Assembly (NCBI GenBank): GCA_964059195.1
Contig: CAXKWD010000007.1
Coordinates: 60,016,705-60,080,704, forward strand
Direction of reading: 5' to 3'
Source: Ectobius pallidus
Lineage: Eukaryota > Arthropoda > Insecta > Blattodea > Ectobiidae
Length of the DNA stretch: 64,000 nucleotides
The notes under the pieces are model-generated. The model did no database searches, was not told the DNA's origin, and saw only the letters and a program-made list of their open reading frames with translations. Both the position numbers and the translations under genes were made by a program. This document shows positions 34,108-46,035 of this stretch, piece by piece; the stretch's first letter is position 1; each line of letters starts with the position of its first letter.

Positions 34108-34572
34108 TTAAGATGCTCTCCCTGGTGGTGGTTTTACAAACTTCTTGATGAGAACCTCATCCTCTGGTATTTCGAAATTCATGAGATTACTATCAAATTT
34201 CTTTATGCAGATCCTCTCCCAGATGTCCAGTTCTTTTGGTTTGCTTACTGATTTTAACAATTTTGTTTCTCTACAGATTTTGTGGTCATTTTGCCAAGAA
34301 TGAGTTGCAATGACTGATTTTTCCAACTGACAATTTCTAAGGTTTCTCATGTGTTCTTTAAATCTAGTCTCAACGTTTCTTTTTGTTTTTCCTATATAAA
34401 TCTTGCTGCTGTTAGTACAATTTATCTGATAGATCCCTGATTTTTTCCCGGTAGGTATATCATCAGTCTGTTTGGATTTAATTATATTTCTTATGCAGAG
34501 TCTGTTGTGAGTGGCCAAAGTTATGTTATGATCCTTGAATATTTTTTGAAATGTTGGTGTTGCCCAGGGATG
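34108..34572 (-). pseudogene. Penelope-like element, GIY-YIG endonuclease part
   Basis: The minus strand encodes TFQKIFKDHNITLATHNRL (about 34565-34510), the linker that follows RT in Penelope-like elements, then SGIYQINCTNSSKIYIGKTK (about 34440-34380) with the GIY and YIG motifs, the following R and HMRNLR, and the C-terminal WERICIKKFDSNLMNFE. The GIY-YIG domain cuts target DNA for insertion. Its RT is found about 2 kb away at 36613-37440 on the same strand, so a roughly 2-kb sequence was inserted or rearranged between them. Confidence 0.8.
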
Positions 34573-36612
34573 GTAAGTGAACGTTTCGAATTTTGTTTGG
34601 AGTGAAACTTCTTAGGCGTGCTAGGAGTAAATCGAGAGCTAACCCAAAGTTGCGTTATGCTATTGTCACGAAAGTAGTGGGGGTAAGTAGCAAGCATACA
34701 GCTGTTATCAAAAGATTGGGACCACGGGAGCGCACGGAGGAAAGGTATCAGGCATTGAGTGGGGGGCTATTACTGCTTCGAGCTAGTGGCGTGGTGAGCC
34801 CTTCACCATTATAGATGGCTTTACTAGTTGCGTAATCTTCATTTACACGTCACTAACGTTCTCGGAAAGTTAACCTGTAAGGGCAACAGAGCTCGAGCAG
34901 ACTGTAAGTGAATATCCAATAGGTGTTTATGCACTTCTTATGACGAAGACTTAACCTGTAAACAGATTAACTCACTTGCCCAATACATTTTCAGATTGAA
35001 TGAGTTGGCATATAACAATTTATTACCACCAAATAGTAATACATAATTGAGCACAATTCCTTACTTAAGGTAATAGAATTATCTTCGAGATGGCTAATTC
35101 AGTTAATAAAACCACACGAAACTTGATTAAATGGTGAGTTTATATCTAAGTGTTTCTCAGGTTATGTTGTGTCGGGTGACACAGGAACAAATGATAGTTT
35201 TTCGGAGGACCAGGTGCTTTACACCAATTAAGATTAAAACAAAGGAGAGCTAGGACTGTAGGTAGCTGGAACAGAGATTTAGATCTGATGGGTTTTGCAA
35301 TAATATATTTTCAGGAAGCCTGAACTCTGAATAATGAAGAATAATATGAACACTTAACAAATATGATATATGCGATTCAATACAGTTACTATTTCTAGGA
35401 GCCAAGCAATGCTCCCGCCCGATAGTATATGCAAGCGCTAGTACCAGACCTTTGTCTCACTGCACGTGGTGACTAGGCTACGCAGACAATGGTTGTAAAT
35501 TACACTAAAATATACAATGTGATTCCCGGAACTTCACACGCTAAGCTGCCTTCACTACAGGAGCCAAATAGGTGTGGAATTGAAGATGAGCACTAGATAT
35601 ACAGAGCGAAAATTGTCCTCGATTAGGAACAATTGTGACGCATGCCTGTACACTGTCTTGTCTCGATCTCAACTGAACTGGCACTGGACTGGCGTGGCAA
35701 CCGCTACAAGCCAGCACCTGCACAGGAAATGATTCAACTAGGCGGCAATTAATGGCGGTAGCGCCAATTAATACAGAGGCAAATTTGAAACAATATAACT
35801 TATAGACTCTTGATCTAACATGTTGAAAAATAAAATGACGTACCTTTATCTTGAAGTATTTATAATTACCACTTCCTGATAGGTTTTAAGGCTGTTGGGT
35901 CGAAGATTCTTGCAACGTCAAACCAGAAAGGAAGATTTGTTGAATCACAAGATGTATGATGGAATTAATTGAGACCACCTTCAGTCATCAAAAATGATTA
36001 GGCATTTTTAGCCTAAATTTATATTTTGAAGAGTTGCTTGCTTCAGCAATTGAGAATTGAGGCCATCAAAACTGTTTGATGGGTAAAATATAGGCATTTA
36101 CAAACCTAGAACTCATGTCTTTATGAGTAGAATTGAATGAATAATTCCAATGGAATTATAGAATGATGAAGATTTTTTAGAAAAGATGAAGACAAAGCCT
36201 TATTGGCTGTTAGAACAATGAAAAAAGATAATCCAGTCTCTGATTGGATATAAATTACAATGAAAATAATTATAATTACAATAGGAGTAAACAAAATTAA
36301 TTGAGATTCAATTGTTTTATAATAAATAAGACATAATGCCAAGCAAAGCCTGAAATGAATTGAATTATAGAAAGCATGACCTACTAAGAAATTAATACAT
36401 AACGGAACATAACCAAAGCATCGAACAAACACAGTGGCTACGACCAGTGAAAGTTTGGGCATTAGTTCATCATAACTGTGTTATTGTTTTGTACATATTC
36501 AATTTAAAATGCCGAAAAAGTTAATTTCTTATTTTATTCAGATGATTTCCTTCTTCCATTCAATATAATTATATGTATTTCTCTATTTCACTCTCAACGT
36601 TGCCAAAGAAGT
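34573..36612. other. 2-kb segment separating the two Penelope parts; unidentified
   Basis: No domain was recognised. The 73-codon frame at 34593-34814 and the 113-codon hydrophobic frame at 36121-36462 (minus) are unsupported. The composition changes around 35880-36470 to AT-rich with many Ile/Phe codons on the minus strand. I saw no clear terminal repeats. Confidence 0.4.
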
Positions 36613-37440
36613 TTAACTTCTGTCGTGTGGCATTCCACGCACCCAATTTTTTTCTCTTTCTGCAGACAGTGTAATAATTTTTCTTATAGGTTTTTGTTTT
36701 TCAAATTTGGCTATTTTTCTATCTATCAGTCTTTTGTCGAAACCATTCATTTTAGCATCTACTAGTATGTGATATTCATTATTGTATTCTTCAACTGTTA
36801 GGGGAATGTTCAATCTGTGGGTCAGGCTATTGAATACTGCATGCTTATGTGGTCTGGGGTTATGGCTATTTGCTTTGATGTAGTTTCCTGTATGAGTGGG
36901 TTTTCTGAATATTCCAAATTCTAATTTGCCATCTGTTCTTTTTATCTTCAAGTCTAAAAAATTTAGTGTTCTTTCTTTCTGAATCTCGACTGTGAATTTT
37001 GTAGAATTTTCTTGTAGACTTAATAGTTTGAGTACATCATCAATTTGCTTTTCACTGACCACAGCAAAAGCATCATCCACACACGAGTATCTATACCAAT
37101 GTTTGAAAATGTATGGGAAAGACTGTCATGTGAGTTTCAAAGTGACTCATGAAAAGATTTGCTAGAAATGGTGATAAAGGATGGCCCATCGCTAAGCCTG
37201 ATTCTTGCTGGTACAGGTTATCATTGAAGGAAAATAAATTTTGATCTATGCAGACTTTTGTGAGTTTTTCATATTCTTTTATTGTATCCTTTTTTAAGTT
37301 TATATCTTTCAGTCAATTTTGTAGATATGCCATTACTTTGTATTTTGGTATGCTGGGGAACAAAGATTTTACATCGAAAGATACCAGTTTGTCTTGAGGC
37401 AGAAGTTCTATGTCTTCAATTTTTAAATAATCATGATTGA
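36613..37440 (-). pseudogene. Penelope-like element, reverse transcriptase part
   Basis: The minus strand shows LVSFDVKSLFPSIP (motif A, about 37400), YQQESGLAMGHPLSPFLANL (motif B, about 37215-37155) and, in a new frame, DDAFAVVSEKQIDDVLKLL (the catalytic DD, about 37080), then LNFLDLKIKRTDGKLEFGIF and RKPTHTGNYI (about 36965-36890). Stops and at least two frame breaks make it non-functional. This order is diagnostic of Penelope-like retroelements, whose GIY-YIG endonuclease is at 34108-34572. Confidence 0.85.
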
Positions 37441-38650
37441 TTAAATATAATTAAATATAATAAATTCTAACCAAGAACAAACAAAACTGTGCAGTGGGCA
37501 GCTCTTAATGTTTAGCATGAGACACACTAATTATGTTACATTGTTTAAAATACAGTAACATATTTTCTATCGATTTTTATTACAAAATTTGTTCAGTCTT
37601 AAATTTTTGCTAAATGTCACATAACAACTCTATGCTACTGCATATTCTGTTTATCATCAGTAAAGAAGAGAATGTCTTGATAACCAGGGGCAGCTGATGA
37701 TCATGTGCTGATGTGCTATAGAACACTGTAAAAATTTCACTAAAATTTCGCATATTCTCTTAAAATACAAGCAAATATGCAAACAATATATTATCTTATC
37801 TCCAGGAAAACTACGAACTTCAGTGTCGAATGCTGAATTGGCTTCAGCCACTAAGATCTTACTCAGAGAGAAGACAAGTTTCTATGAAACTTTGACTGCA
37901 CATGCTCTGCTGCTTTTCCTGCTTGCCAGCTCTGCTTGTGCTATGATTCACAAAGCCACTATGAGTCGAGCATTGATTGTAAGCTGATGCGTTGTCTTGC
38001 AGTGGATTTCTTTTTAAAGTGCATATTGTATTATCAAGCAACATTGCAAATTTGTAGATGATCTTTTAAAACAATGGTTTTCAATAGATCTTTGGAGGAG
38101 AAAGTGAGAGTTAGGTAGACCTACTCCAAAATTAAGTAAGTCAAATGGCTATAGGTGCAGTAAAAAAAAAAAGAGTAATCAAGGAAATTTAATATGAAAA
38201 TGTATGTAAACAGATGGATCTGTAGGTATGGTGTTCGGAATTTTTCAACAAAACTTTTCTTAACATATCTTGGCTTTAGGGAAATGTGCAGAACTGTTTT
38301 TTTTTTATTACAGACTAATCAAGAAAGAAGAATATTTATCAATTTATCTTAAAAAACAATGAAGTAGCTCTACCAATAAGTTGTGTTAATTAAGAAGGTT
38401 AACATTGGCACTGATAGGCAAAGGTCCTGGGTTCAAATCCCAATGTCAGAGGAATTTTTCTCCTATAATATTATCATGTAATGTCTAACAGAGACAATAG
38501 TCTGTGGCTCATGAATGCATGTTGCATATATCTATCCTGTAAGGTTAAGATTGTCGAATCCTTTTAATTTTAATAAGTTATATATACTTTAGTATATAAT
38601 AAGGTATATAGCTATATATAGCTTTACATATAGGCCTATATATATATATA
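37441..38650. other. PC2 intron, no gene; one tRNA B-box-like relic
   Basis: The AT-rich stretch has an isolated GGTTCAAATCC (about 38431), the internal promoter box of tRNA and tRNA-derived SINEs, in 'gtcctgggttcaaatcccaa'. No full cloverleaf can be drawn, so it may be a decayed SINE. Short frames at 37657-37851 and 37859-38044 (minus) are unsupported. A TA-rich stretch precedes the mariner end (38582-38650). Confidence 0.4.
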
Positions 38651-38744
38651 AGGGGTGTGTCAAAAGAGTCTCCACAGTGAGGTGAATGCGCTAACACCGC
38701 TCACTCACCACAGTTAGGTTGGCAACGGATCCCGCTAATTAAAG

Positions 38745-38998
38745 CCGGTCTTCGTAGCCGCGGTAGCTAAGGCGTTGCCTTGGAGCCATGGTGAAGGAGT
38801 CTGGGGGTTCAAATAGCCCCTCGGGCATGGGTGTTTGTGTGTGATATGGAAAATCTGACAGAAACAAGAAAAAGAAAGAAAGGAGAAGAAAGAAAAAGAC
38901 AAAAGTAAGGCACTAAAGGAGGGACTTGAGAATATGCTGCTAGCTTATAAAAAAATTATCATTGGGGACGAAGATGACCTGAACTGAAAACGAAATTA
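38745..38998 (+). mobile_element. tRNA-derived SINE
   Basis: The head has an A box-like GTAGCTAAGGCGTTGCC (about 38764) and a B box GGGTTCAAATAGCCCC (about 38805), the two RNA polymerase III promoter boxes of a tRNA gene. The tail runs into A-rich GAAA repeats, then 'gaaaacgaaattaatt'. TAATTA-like flanks at both ends could be the target duplication. It interrupts the mariner element between its left end and the transposase 3' end. Confidence 0.65.
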
Positions 38999-39004
38999 AT
39001 TACT

Positions 39005-40032
39005 TACTTACCACTCTCACAGAAGATGTTGAAACTGCTGTCCTCGTTCCTGAGGACAAAGTTCGACTCTTTTGCACTTGTTTCTGAACACTTTGTGTAA
39101 GGTTTCCCTTGTAACTAAGTGAATGTAATTTGTGATTTCTACCTTTAGTTCATCAATTGTTTACGGGTTATTCTTATACACCAAGGATTTTGCGGCACCC
39201 CAAAGGAAAAAATCAGGGAGCGTAAGATCTGGGGAGTCCTTTACTAATTATCCGTTCCCCAAAGATTTCATTTAATAGTCGTAATGTTTGATTGCATGTG
39301 TGATGTGTTGAAAGAAATACCTTTCAATTTCATCTTCATTCAAAAGGACGATGAATGGGTAAATAATGTCTGAACAATAGACTTCTGAAGTGATTGTCGT
39401 GTTAAAAAACAATGGTCCTATGATTCCCGCTCTGGAAATGGCAGTCCAAACACTGATTTTTTGTGCATGTAGTGGCTTTTCCTCCAGTGCATAGGGGTTG
39501 GTTGACGACCAAATACACGAATTCTGACTGTTAATAAATCCAGAAAGGCTAAACCATGCTTCATCACTGAAAAAAGTTCTGTTCAAAACTTCAACTCCAT
39601 GTCGATTGATGAACGACTGGAACCACTGACAATACGTTACTCTCTTCTCATGATCTAACACTGGTAATTCATGGACAAATGTAAATTTATAGGGGTGCAA
39701 TTTCAGTTCCTCCCTTACGGCTCTGCTGACTTCACAGACACGTTTGTTTCCTGTGCTAATTTTTTCATTGATTTCGTGGGGCTCCTTAACAATACATCAG
39801 ACATTTCGTCCAGTTTAGCCTCTGTTAAAAGTTTAGGCCTACCACTTTTCGGAGCATCGTGTACAGCTCCGTTTTGAGGAAATTTCCTAATTAAGTCTCT
39901 CACAGTATCACAATAAGGACATATAGAATGTGGAAACCGTTCACGAAATTTAAGTTTTATGTTTTCCGTAAATTTATCACCCTCACGGAATACATGTTCA
40001 ACTAAAAACACTCTTTCTTTGTTGGTTAACAT
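39005..40032 (-). pseudogene. Mariner transposase, broken
   Basis: Start codon at 40032. The N-terminal helix-turn-helix region (FREGDKFTENIKLKF ... GAVHDAPKSGRP, about 40000-39830) is open to 39715. After a frame break comes the catalytic core: FFSDEAWFSLSGFINSQN (first Asp, about 39580-39530), WSSTNPYALEEKPLHAQKI and VWTAISRAGIIGPLFF (about 39440). The second Asp region is decayed (FFQHITHAIKHYDY then stop at 39272). The C-terminal PDLTLPDFFLWGAAKSL (about 39230-39180) keeps the third acidic position, followed by YKNNP and a stop. The protein would cut and paste the element at TA sites; this copy cannot. Confidence 0.8.
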
Positions 40033-40278
40033 AATGATTTTACAAGCACAACCGCACGCGTTTAACTAAGCATGCACTCAATTCGATGGTTCGCACAAGC
40101 ACTGCACTTCACTGCAAAAGCATACAACCACACAGTTATCATCAGCTATCTTATCACAGTACTACTGTTTCAAAGGGATGAGGATACTACCTACTCCAAG
40201 GTCAATGTAGTCCCGCTACCAACCTAACCACACCCGCATGCTTCTAAGTTCACTGCGGAGACTCATTTGACACGCACT

Positions 40279-40580
40279 GTGTGTATATATATATAATATA
40301 AGTAGGATTAAAAATATTTTCTTTGTTTTAAATTTTGGCTTATGAAATGCTATCTGTAGCACACCCTTATTTTAAGCCACAAGCCGCAACTGCTGATAAC
40401 TTTGCAATATAATTATTATAGACTATAGTAACTCTATGTGTCATTTATAGTATAAAACAGCTAGTAAGTTACTAGTACCATTAAAATAATAAGTTCCCAG
40501 GTATGATAACTTGTTGAATATTTAAAGAAAGACTGCTGTATTGTTGAGGAAAAGTTATGTGGATGGTTATATACTTACAG
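40279..40580 (+). other. PC2 intron, no feature
   Basis: AT-rich; ends in the acceptor ATACTTACAG. Confidence 0.6.
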
Positions 40581-40681
40581 GCAACTACTGACCTGTATGG
40601 CAAATGCACGACAACCCACTCTGGAACTAGTGCTGCAGCACCAGAGGCAGCTGGTGTTTTTGCACTGGCACTTGAAGCAAA
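40581..40681 (+). CDS. amon: Prohormone convertase 2 (amontillado), catalytic-serine exon
   Basis: The exon enters in phase 0 (acceptor TTACAG) and leaves in phase 2 (AA|GTAAGT). It encodes [20 protein letters not shown] and [13 protein letters not shown]. The nucleophile Ser is in SGTSAAAP (AGT codon at 40629-40631). The split Asn codon is completed by the next exon at 48192. The ORF is too short to stand out unaided but matches PC2 residue by residue. Confidence 0.94.
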
Positions 40682-41715
40682 GTAAGTAAGGAAATGTGAT
40701 GAACATTCAGTTTCTGAGATTTTTAATAGATCATTGTACAAATCATGCCATTGAGCCACAGCAAATCTTCCAGACTGATCACTAAGAGTTTCCCTCCTTT
40801 CTTTTTTCTTTTTTTGTCCCCATAATCCCCATAATTTACAGCAAAAGAGTACCCCTGCTTCAGATAGCAGCACATGATGGAGAGAAAACATTGTCCTGGT
40901 ATGACCTCTATTGCTTTGAAAACTGGATATGGTCAAAAGAACTATATGGCAAGATTAGGACTTCTTAGAAGCTTTTACAGATTTTTGCAGAACCTTTAAC
41001 ATGGAACCCCCAATTCACTCTGTTCCTGCTTCTCGCTGACTTGAATGCCATTGCCGATTATAGCTGAATTCATTTTATGGGATAATATACAGATATTTTA
41101 GGTAGACCGTATCTTTAAACATGCAACAGAAGACTGGGTTTCTCCTCTCTTTTCAAGGACGTATTTTGTGAAAGCTTTGACCTTCAGAAAGGGAAGTTTT
41201 TGTGAGGGAAATCGATTGTCATTTCTTTACAATTTCTTTATTTGGCAATAACCATAGGAAAATGTTTGCAATATATAGCCTATTTGTTGGCGGAAAAGTG
41301 ATGATGAATAAATATTTTAGTATTCAGAAAAGTGGTGATTTTGACACAGATGATTTACCATGTGACAGTGATAGTGATTTCTCTGATAGCAACAGTGACA
41401 AAGACATCATGATCATACCGTTATGGTGATAAATATAACAGAAACATAACAAATTATTATCATATCTAATTTATGCATTTCTATTATTATAATTATAAAA
41501 ATCATCCCCCAGGGGACAAAACTCCGTCTTTTATGTATATTTTTAACAACTGTGCATTGTGCCACCTATATGGGGCACTCTCATGTTGACTTTTCAACAC
41601 ACATCTCTTCTCACAAACTCATGCTAGTTTCTTTGATTGGTTTGTTTATTTTTTGTGGCTAACATCTTGTGATATCATGTCCATTTATGTGTTTCTAAAT
41701 GTTCCTGTCTATGTT
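40682..41715 (+). other. PC2 intron, no gene seen
   Basis: The 75-codon frame at 41202-41429 has an acidic Asp/Ser tail but no domain; the 151-codon minus frame at 40481-40936 overlaps the PC2 exon antisense and is a shadow. Confidence 0.5.
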
Positions 41716-42357
41716 AGCCCAGTCAAATTAGATAAAAAAAGGTGGTTTTGCTGGATTAAATCATGTAGTTCCAAATTTTTCACGAATGTGTAGTGGGAGG
41801 TCCCGTGAACAACACCTAATATTTTTCCGCCGATTTGCGGTGCCGCGGGGGGTGGGGGGGGAGGCTAAAAGGTCCCTTTTTTCAGTTTTTGGCGCAAATC
41901 TCGAAAACGGTGCATCGTACAAAAAATGTTATTCTTTTCAAAATTAAAGCTTATTAAATTCCTTACAACAATGTATATTCATATTTTTCCCTATATGTTA
42001 CAGACTCCGAGAATGAGCCGGTGAAAGTGGATAATTTGCAGACAAATTTGTGGAGCCTCACTTTTTCGTCAAACTTGCCCTTCCCATTCTCTTGTTTTCC
42101 ATTTTACAGGAAACCTGTAAGAAAAGAGGTTGTAGAGATTTAAATTTCCTTTAAGAACATATATATACATTTGCTAATTTATCTTCACGTAGTCAAAAGT
42201 TACAGCATTTTTAAATTTTGGGGTCGATTTCAAGATTCCGCTAGTAAAGTGCTCATCATTTTATTTCTGAGGGCTTTAATTCTTTGTATCACGTTATTTA
42301 TTATTTATGTAAACGTAATGGTATTTACTACCCATATAATTAATATATATAAAATAG
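41716..42357 (+). repeat. Left terminal inverted repeat, element A
   Basis: Reverse complement of 46036-46677, with shared blocks 'ttagcccagtcaaatta', 'gagaatgagccggtgaaag' and 'gattccgctagtaaa'. The match extends through the whole segment with scattered differences. Confidence 0.88.
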
Positions 42358-43814
42358 CTAATAATTCAAAAGTAAAAAAAGATGCTTGAACAACTTAATT
42401 TCCGCTCACCCTTCCATCCTATCACACATTTAAAGCTGTTCATACTCAAACTCATACTCCTCACCATACAACTCTTCCAACTCCTCTTGAATGGAAGCAC
42501 TGTTAGTGCAAACGCCATGGCAATTGCCACAGACAGGTTAGCAGTGGATGCCGGCTTTCAGGCATGTGGTACAACGACAAAATATGGAGTTGAGCATGCT
42601 GTCAGGTGCATTAGGGGCCTTGGTCTTAATAGGAGTCAGATATCCCCCATCTTCTCTTGTCCAACCCCAACGTTCAGGTTCGAGAGTTTCATTTCCAAAC
42701 CCCTGTTGGACCTAAAGAAACACTCTGCACGAGTGATGTAGAGCAGCATCTTTTGTAGGTGGCAATGAAGACAAGTTAGCTTTCATCTTGGCTGACGATT
42801 TGAGGAAGCAGATGTACCTGTGGATAAAACAGAATAGAATAGAATAGAATATTGATTTATCAAACAGCATGCTTCAACGAAGTTAGTACATGCAATGGAA
42901 AATGAAATGTACCAGTACCTGTGACGATTGAGGTCATGCTCGTGGGGTGGGGCCTGATACATCAGGAGGAATATTTGTTTCCCAGCTTCAGCAATGTCTC
43001 CAGGCGAGGATGTGGAGTCGTAAAACACTTCAGCGATGTTTTTGGTTTCATTAGGAAACAGCTGGAAACATTTAACTATGGCTGCTTTACTTTTTCCATA
43101 AATTGCAGAAGTGGTATCGCAATGGATAAAGAGAATGTACTGTCTGAATGGCAAGGCCAATGTATTCTAAAGTTGTTGGGAGGAGTACAACCTATCTTCT
43201 TCTGTGTTGCCTCACTTTCATGTCTTGTGGTGTGAGTGCCACGAGCAAGACGAGCACATCTATGTCTTCGCCAACTACCACCACATTTGAATTAGTGGTA
43301 TTTTCTTATCCACACCTGACAATGCTGCAGTCAGCGTCTCCTTTGGCTATGGTGAACTGTATACCTTTTGCACCCAAGTCCTGTGCTAACATATTAATCA
43401 GCTTGGTTTTGTTCCTTTCGTTGGAAAGGAAGTTTTCCTGCTGAACAGTAGCCACCATGTTCTCATCAAAGTCTATATCCACTGGTTTTGCTTGATGCTC
43501 TGTGATGTTGTTCAGTTCTTTTCGTGGTATTCGTGTCTTCATAACTGTCAAAAGCCACAGCAGAGTTGTAGCCGTAATGGTGATATATTGATCACAGATG
43601 GAGGTGAACTTGGTGTTGGTCTTCCACTTTATTCTTTGAAGGTGGAAGCCGCCATCGATTTAAGCTGAGTTTTTCATTTTCCTCATGATCCCTTCATCGA
43701 AAAGAATCATGGGGTATGGGGCTAACTCACACTTTAACAGTTCCTCCACATCCTCTTTAGATTTCTTGGTAATTATGGTCCTCTGGGAAACCACTAAAGG
43801 CTCGACCACCACCA

Positions 43815-43822
43815 CTTCGTTG
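43815..43822 (+). repeat. 8-bp target-site duplication, left (CTTCGTTG)
   Basis: Identical to 45639-45646, immediately outside the hAT-like ends. Confidence 0.9.
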
Positions 43823-45001
43823 CAGTGGCGGCTCGTGGCCGGAAAATTAGGTGAAGAGAAAAAAAATGCCACATGCTTATGTTAATAATGGAATTCACCC
43901 AATAGCGGCTCGTGGCTCAAAACGAGGGTGTGCTGCAAATACCATTTCATACAGCAAACTTAAAATATTTTTAAAAATTATTAGTAGGCCTATCTAAACT
44001 GCTCGTCTCCTAATCCATCTCTGGGAACTCTCACGCGATTTTCTCTACCCTAATTATTTTTTTGCTAATTTCTCTCGTCTCGTCGAACGTTGTGTGAGTT
44101 GTGTGACGAGAGAAAATAGCACAAAAAAATCTGATGTGAAAGTCACATAACTTCCTCTGCCCAAATAATTCACATATCCTTGTACAGAATCGCAAGACAC
44201 AATTTTACGCTAATTATCCTATAAATACCTCTTCTTTCAACGATGCGACTAAAAGCACAGGCTATATAACAAACTTAAAAAAAGAACAAGTGACTGCAGA
44301 CGTTTATTGAACTTTCCGCCGTAAAGAATAATTTCCGAAATTTATCGAATATTTCCTTCAGATACTTCTTTACTCTATGCATGGCCAACAATACATTCTT
44401 ATCACTTCACATTCTTATAGAATAAGAGGCCATGAAAGAGCGCATATTCAGTTGTTCATTACGCAAGACAAACTTTCTACAAATAGTGGGTGAACAGTGG
44501 GTGGTTTGTAACTACCCATCAGAGAATTTTTTTCGAAAAAAAGTTTCAAATATAAGTTTAAGCTCTCAGTAAAAGGAACACATGTGCAAATTTTAAAGAA
44601 AATCGTTAGAGCCGTTTTTGAGAAAATCGCAAAAAACGAAAATTTCTTCATGTAAAGTCCCCTTAAAAATAAGGGAAACTTATCGCCAATCTTCGGCTCA
44701 CATCTTCAGAAGGTACCTTACCCAAATACGAAATTTTGATTTCATACGATTTTCCGTTTTGGAGCTAGCTTGTTCACAGACTTTTCACACACACAGACAG
44801 ACACACTGACACACAGACATGTTTCCAAAAATAGCATTTTTGGATTCAGGGGGCCTCAAAACGTGCATTTATATCAAAAACTCAACTTCGAATTTGGGGG
44901 TCGAAAACAATACTTCCTCTATGGTACGGGCAGAGGAAGTAAAAATAATAATAATAACAATAATAATGATAATAATAATGATGATGATAATAATAATAGT
45001 A

Positions 45002-45039
<38 letters not shown>

Positions 45040-45638
45040 TAGGGCAGGGAAAACCGCGTGAGAGTTCCCCGGAAATGGAATAAGAGACGAGGAAATAGTA
45101 TTTTTAATGATCGAGGTAGAGGAAGTCGCTTAGTGTTCCCAGTGCGACAGAATACTTAATCGGGGTTGTGGAATCCGTGTTTTTCTGAATTTAACACATT
45201 CGAATTTGGCGGCGTCAGACCATCAGACGGTGGAAGATCTAACGTGCCCACCTCTTTCTCCGAGCTGACAGTGTGAGCTGCTGTCGGGACGGCTTCGTGG
45301 GTAGTCTGTTCTCGTCACCTAGCGGACGTGGGATAAGCGAGAAAACTGCTGCTTGCACTCCTCCGTGTGCTTGCCATCCTTCGTGGATCCTTAGCTAATT
45401 TTAGTGGAACAGACTACCCAAGCGTCTGGGAATATTCAGCTTCAATGCTAGGAGGACTTGGAGCTCACTGCCTCCTAGCGTTGACACCAGTAGTGGAGGG
45501 AAATTCAAAATTGTAGAAATACATTATAGTAAAAACAAACATTCGTGATATGGAAAATAAACTTTAAAAATACGTATTGTAAAGGAAAAATACTGGTGAA
45601 GTGCTACTTCACCTACTTCCCCTGAATAGCCGCCACTG
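43823..45638. mobile_element. Non-autonomous hAT-like element, 1,816 bp
   Basis: The ends are CAGTGGCGGCT (43823) and AGCCGCCACTG (ending 45638), flanked by the perfect 8-bp duplication CTTCGTTG, the hallmark of hAT elements. It contains an (AAT)n run (44941-45040) and no transposase. It interrupts the XPG-like gene of element A; the host frame reads straight through when it and one duplication are discounted. Confidence 0.88.
44941..45040. repeat. (AAT)n microsatellite
   Basis: An imperfect trinucleotide run with GAT and AGT variants. Confidence 0.95.
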
Positions 45639-45646
45639 CTTCGTTG
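45639..45646 (+). repeat. 8-bp target-site duplication, right (CTTCGTTG)
   Basis: Identical to 43815-43822. Confidence 0.9.
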
Positions 45647-46035
45647 TCAAGTTTGACAGTGTTGCTCATAGCAGCCAATAGGACTATTGCATTCTTCTCA
45701 CACTGCTTCATTTCTGCAAAGTTCATTCCAACAAAAGTTTCCACTGTACAGGTTCCGATTTCCACTGCTTGGTAACAGTTCACATTGTTGGTTCCTATTA
45801 CTCTGGTTGAAAGGGATATCAAAGAATCGCGTACAGCAAAAGGCGGGTGATCATCCAACCACTGAGCAAGCTTAGTTAAAACCGTCATACCCTGACTACG
45901 TAAACTACATCAATTAGTTAAACAATAAATAACGTACATAAAAGTTCACACTTCACATATATATAGCCTAATATATCAGTTATATGGGTAATTTCATACA
46001 TATATATATGGGTAATTTCATACATATGGGTAATT

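Larger units (their letters stand above)
38651..40278 (-). mobile_element. Mariner (Tc1/mariner) element
   Basis: The inverted ends share GTGTCAAA(A/T)GAGTCTCC at 38656 and, reversed, near 40253-40275, next to TA-rich flanks as expected for TA targets. The minus-strand transposase between them is broken. A tRNA-type SINE has landed inside the left part. The exact outer bases are uncertain by a few positions. Confidence 0.75.
42430..45888 (-). pseudogene. XPG/FEN1-like element gene, interrupted and frameshifted (copy A)
   Basis: From ATG 45888: LTKLAQWLDDHPPF and LISLSTRVIG (N-terminal region), then the hAT-like insertion (43823-45638), after which the same frame resumes (VVVVEPLVVSQRT) to 43660. 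Next LINMLAQDLGAKGIQFTIAK, then GDADCSIV (about 43350) and VVVVGEDIDVLVLL (about 43290-43250), which correspond to the paired acidic motifs of the XPG-I domain; then CDTTSAIYGK (about 43125), the helix-hairpin region; then GGYLTPIKTKAPNAP (about 42640), a Cys-rich FCRCTTCLKAGIHC...CGNCHG module (about 42590-42510) and an acidic Glu/Tyr tail ending at TAA 42430. Several frame breaks and stops (for example near 43306, 43170 and 42740). Comparison with FEN1/XPG is by motif recognition only. The protein is presumably a structure-specific nuclease acting on the element's DNA. Confidence 0.75.

Noticed and set aside
36121..36462. Hydrophobic 113-codon minus frame, considered as a nuclear copy of mitochondrial DNA
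   Set aside because: No segment could be matched to a mitochondrial protein or tRNA under either genetic code.
38400..38460. tRNA gene around GGTTCAAATCC
   Set aside because: B box present, but there is no room for a cloverleaf and the A box is unconvincing; probably SINE debris.
40481..40936. 151-codon minus frame
   Set aside because: It overlaps the PC2 exon antisense and shows no domain.
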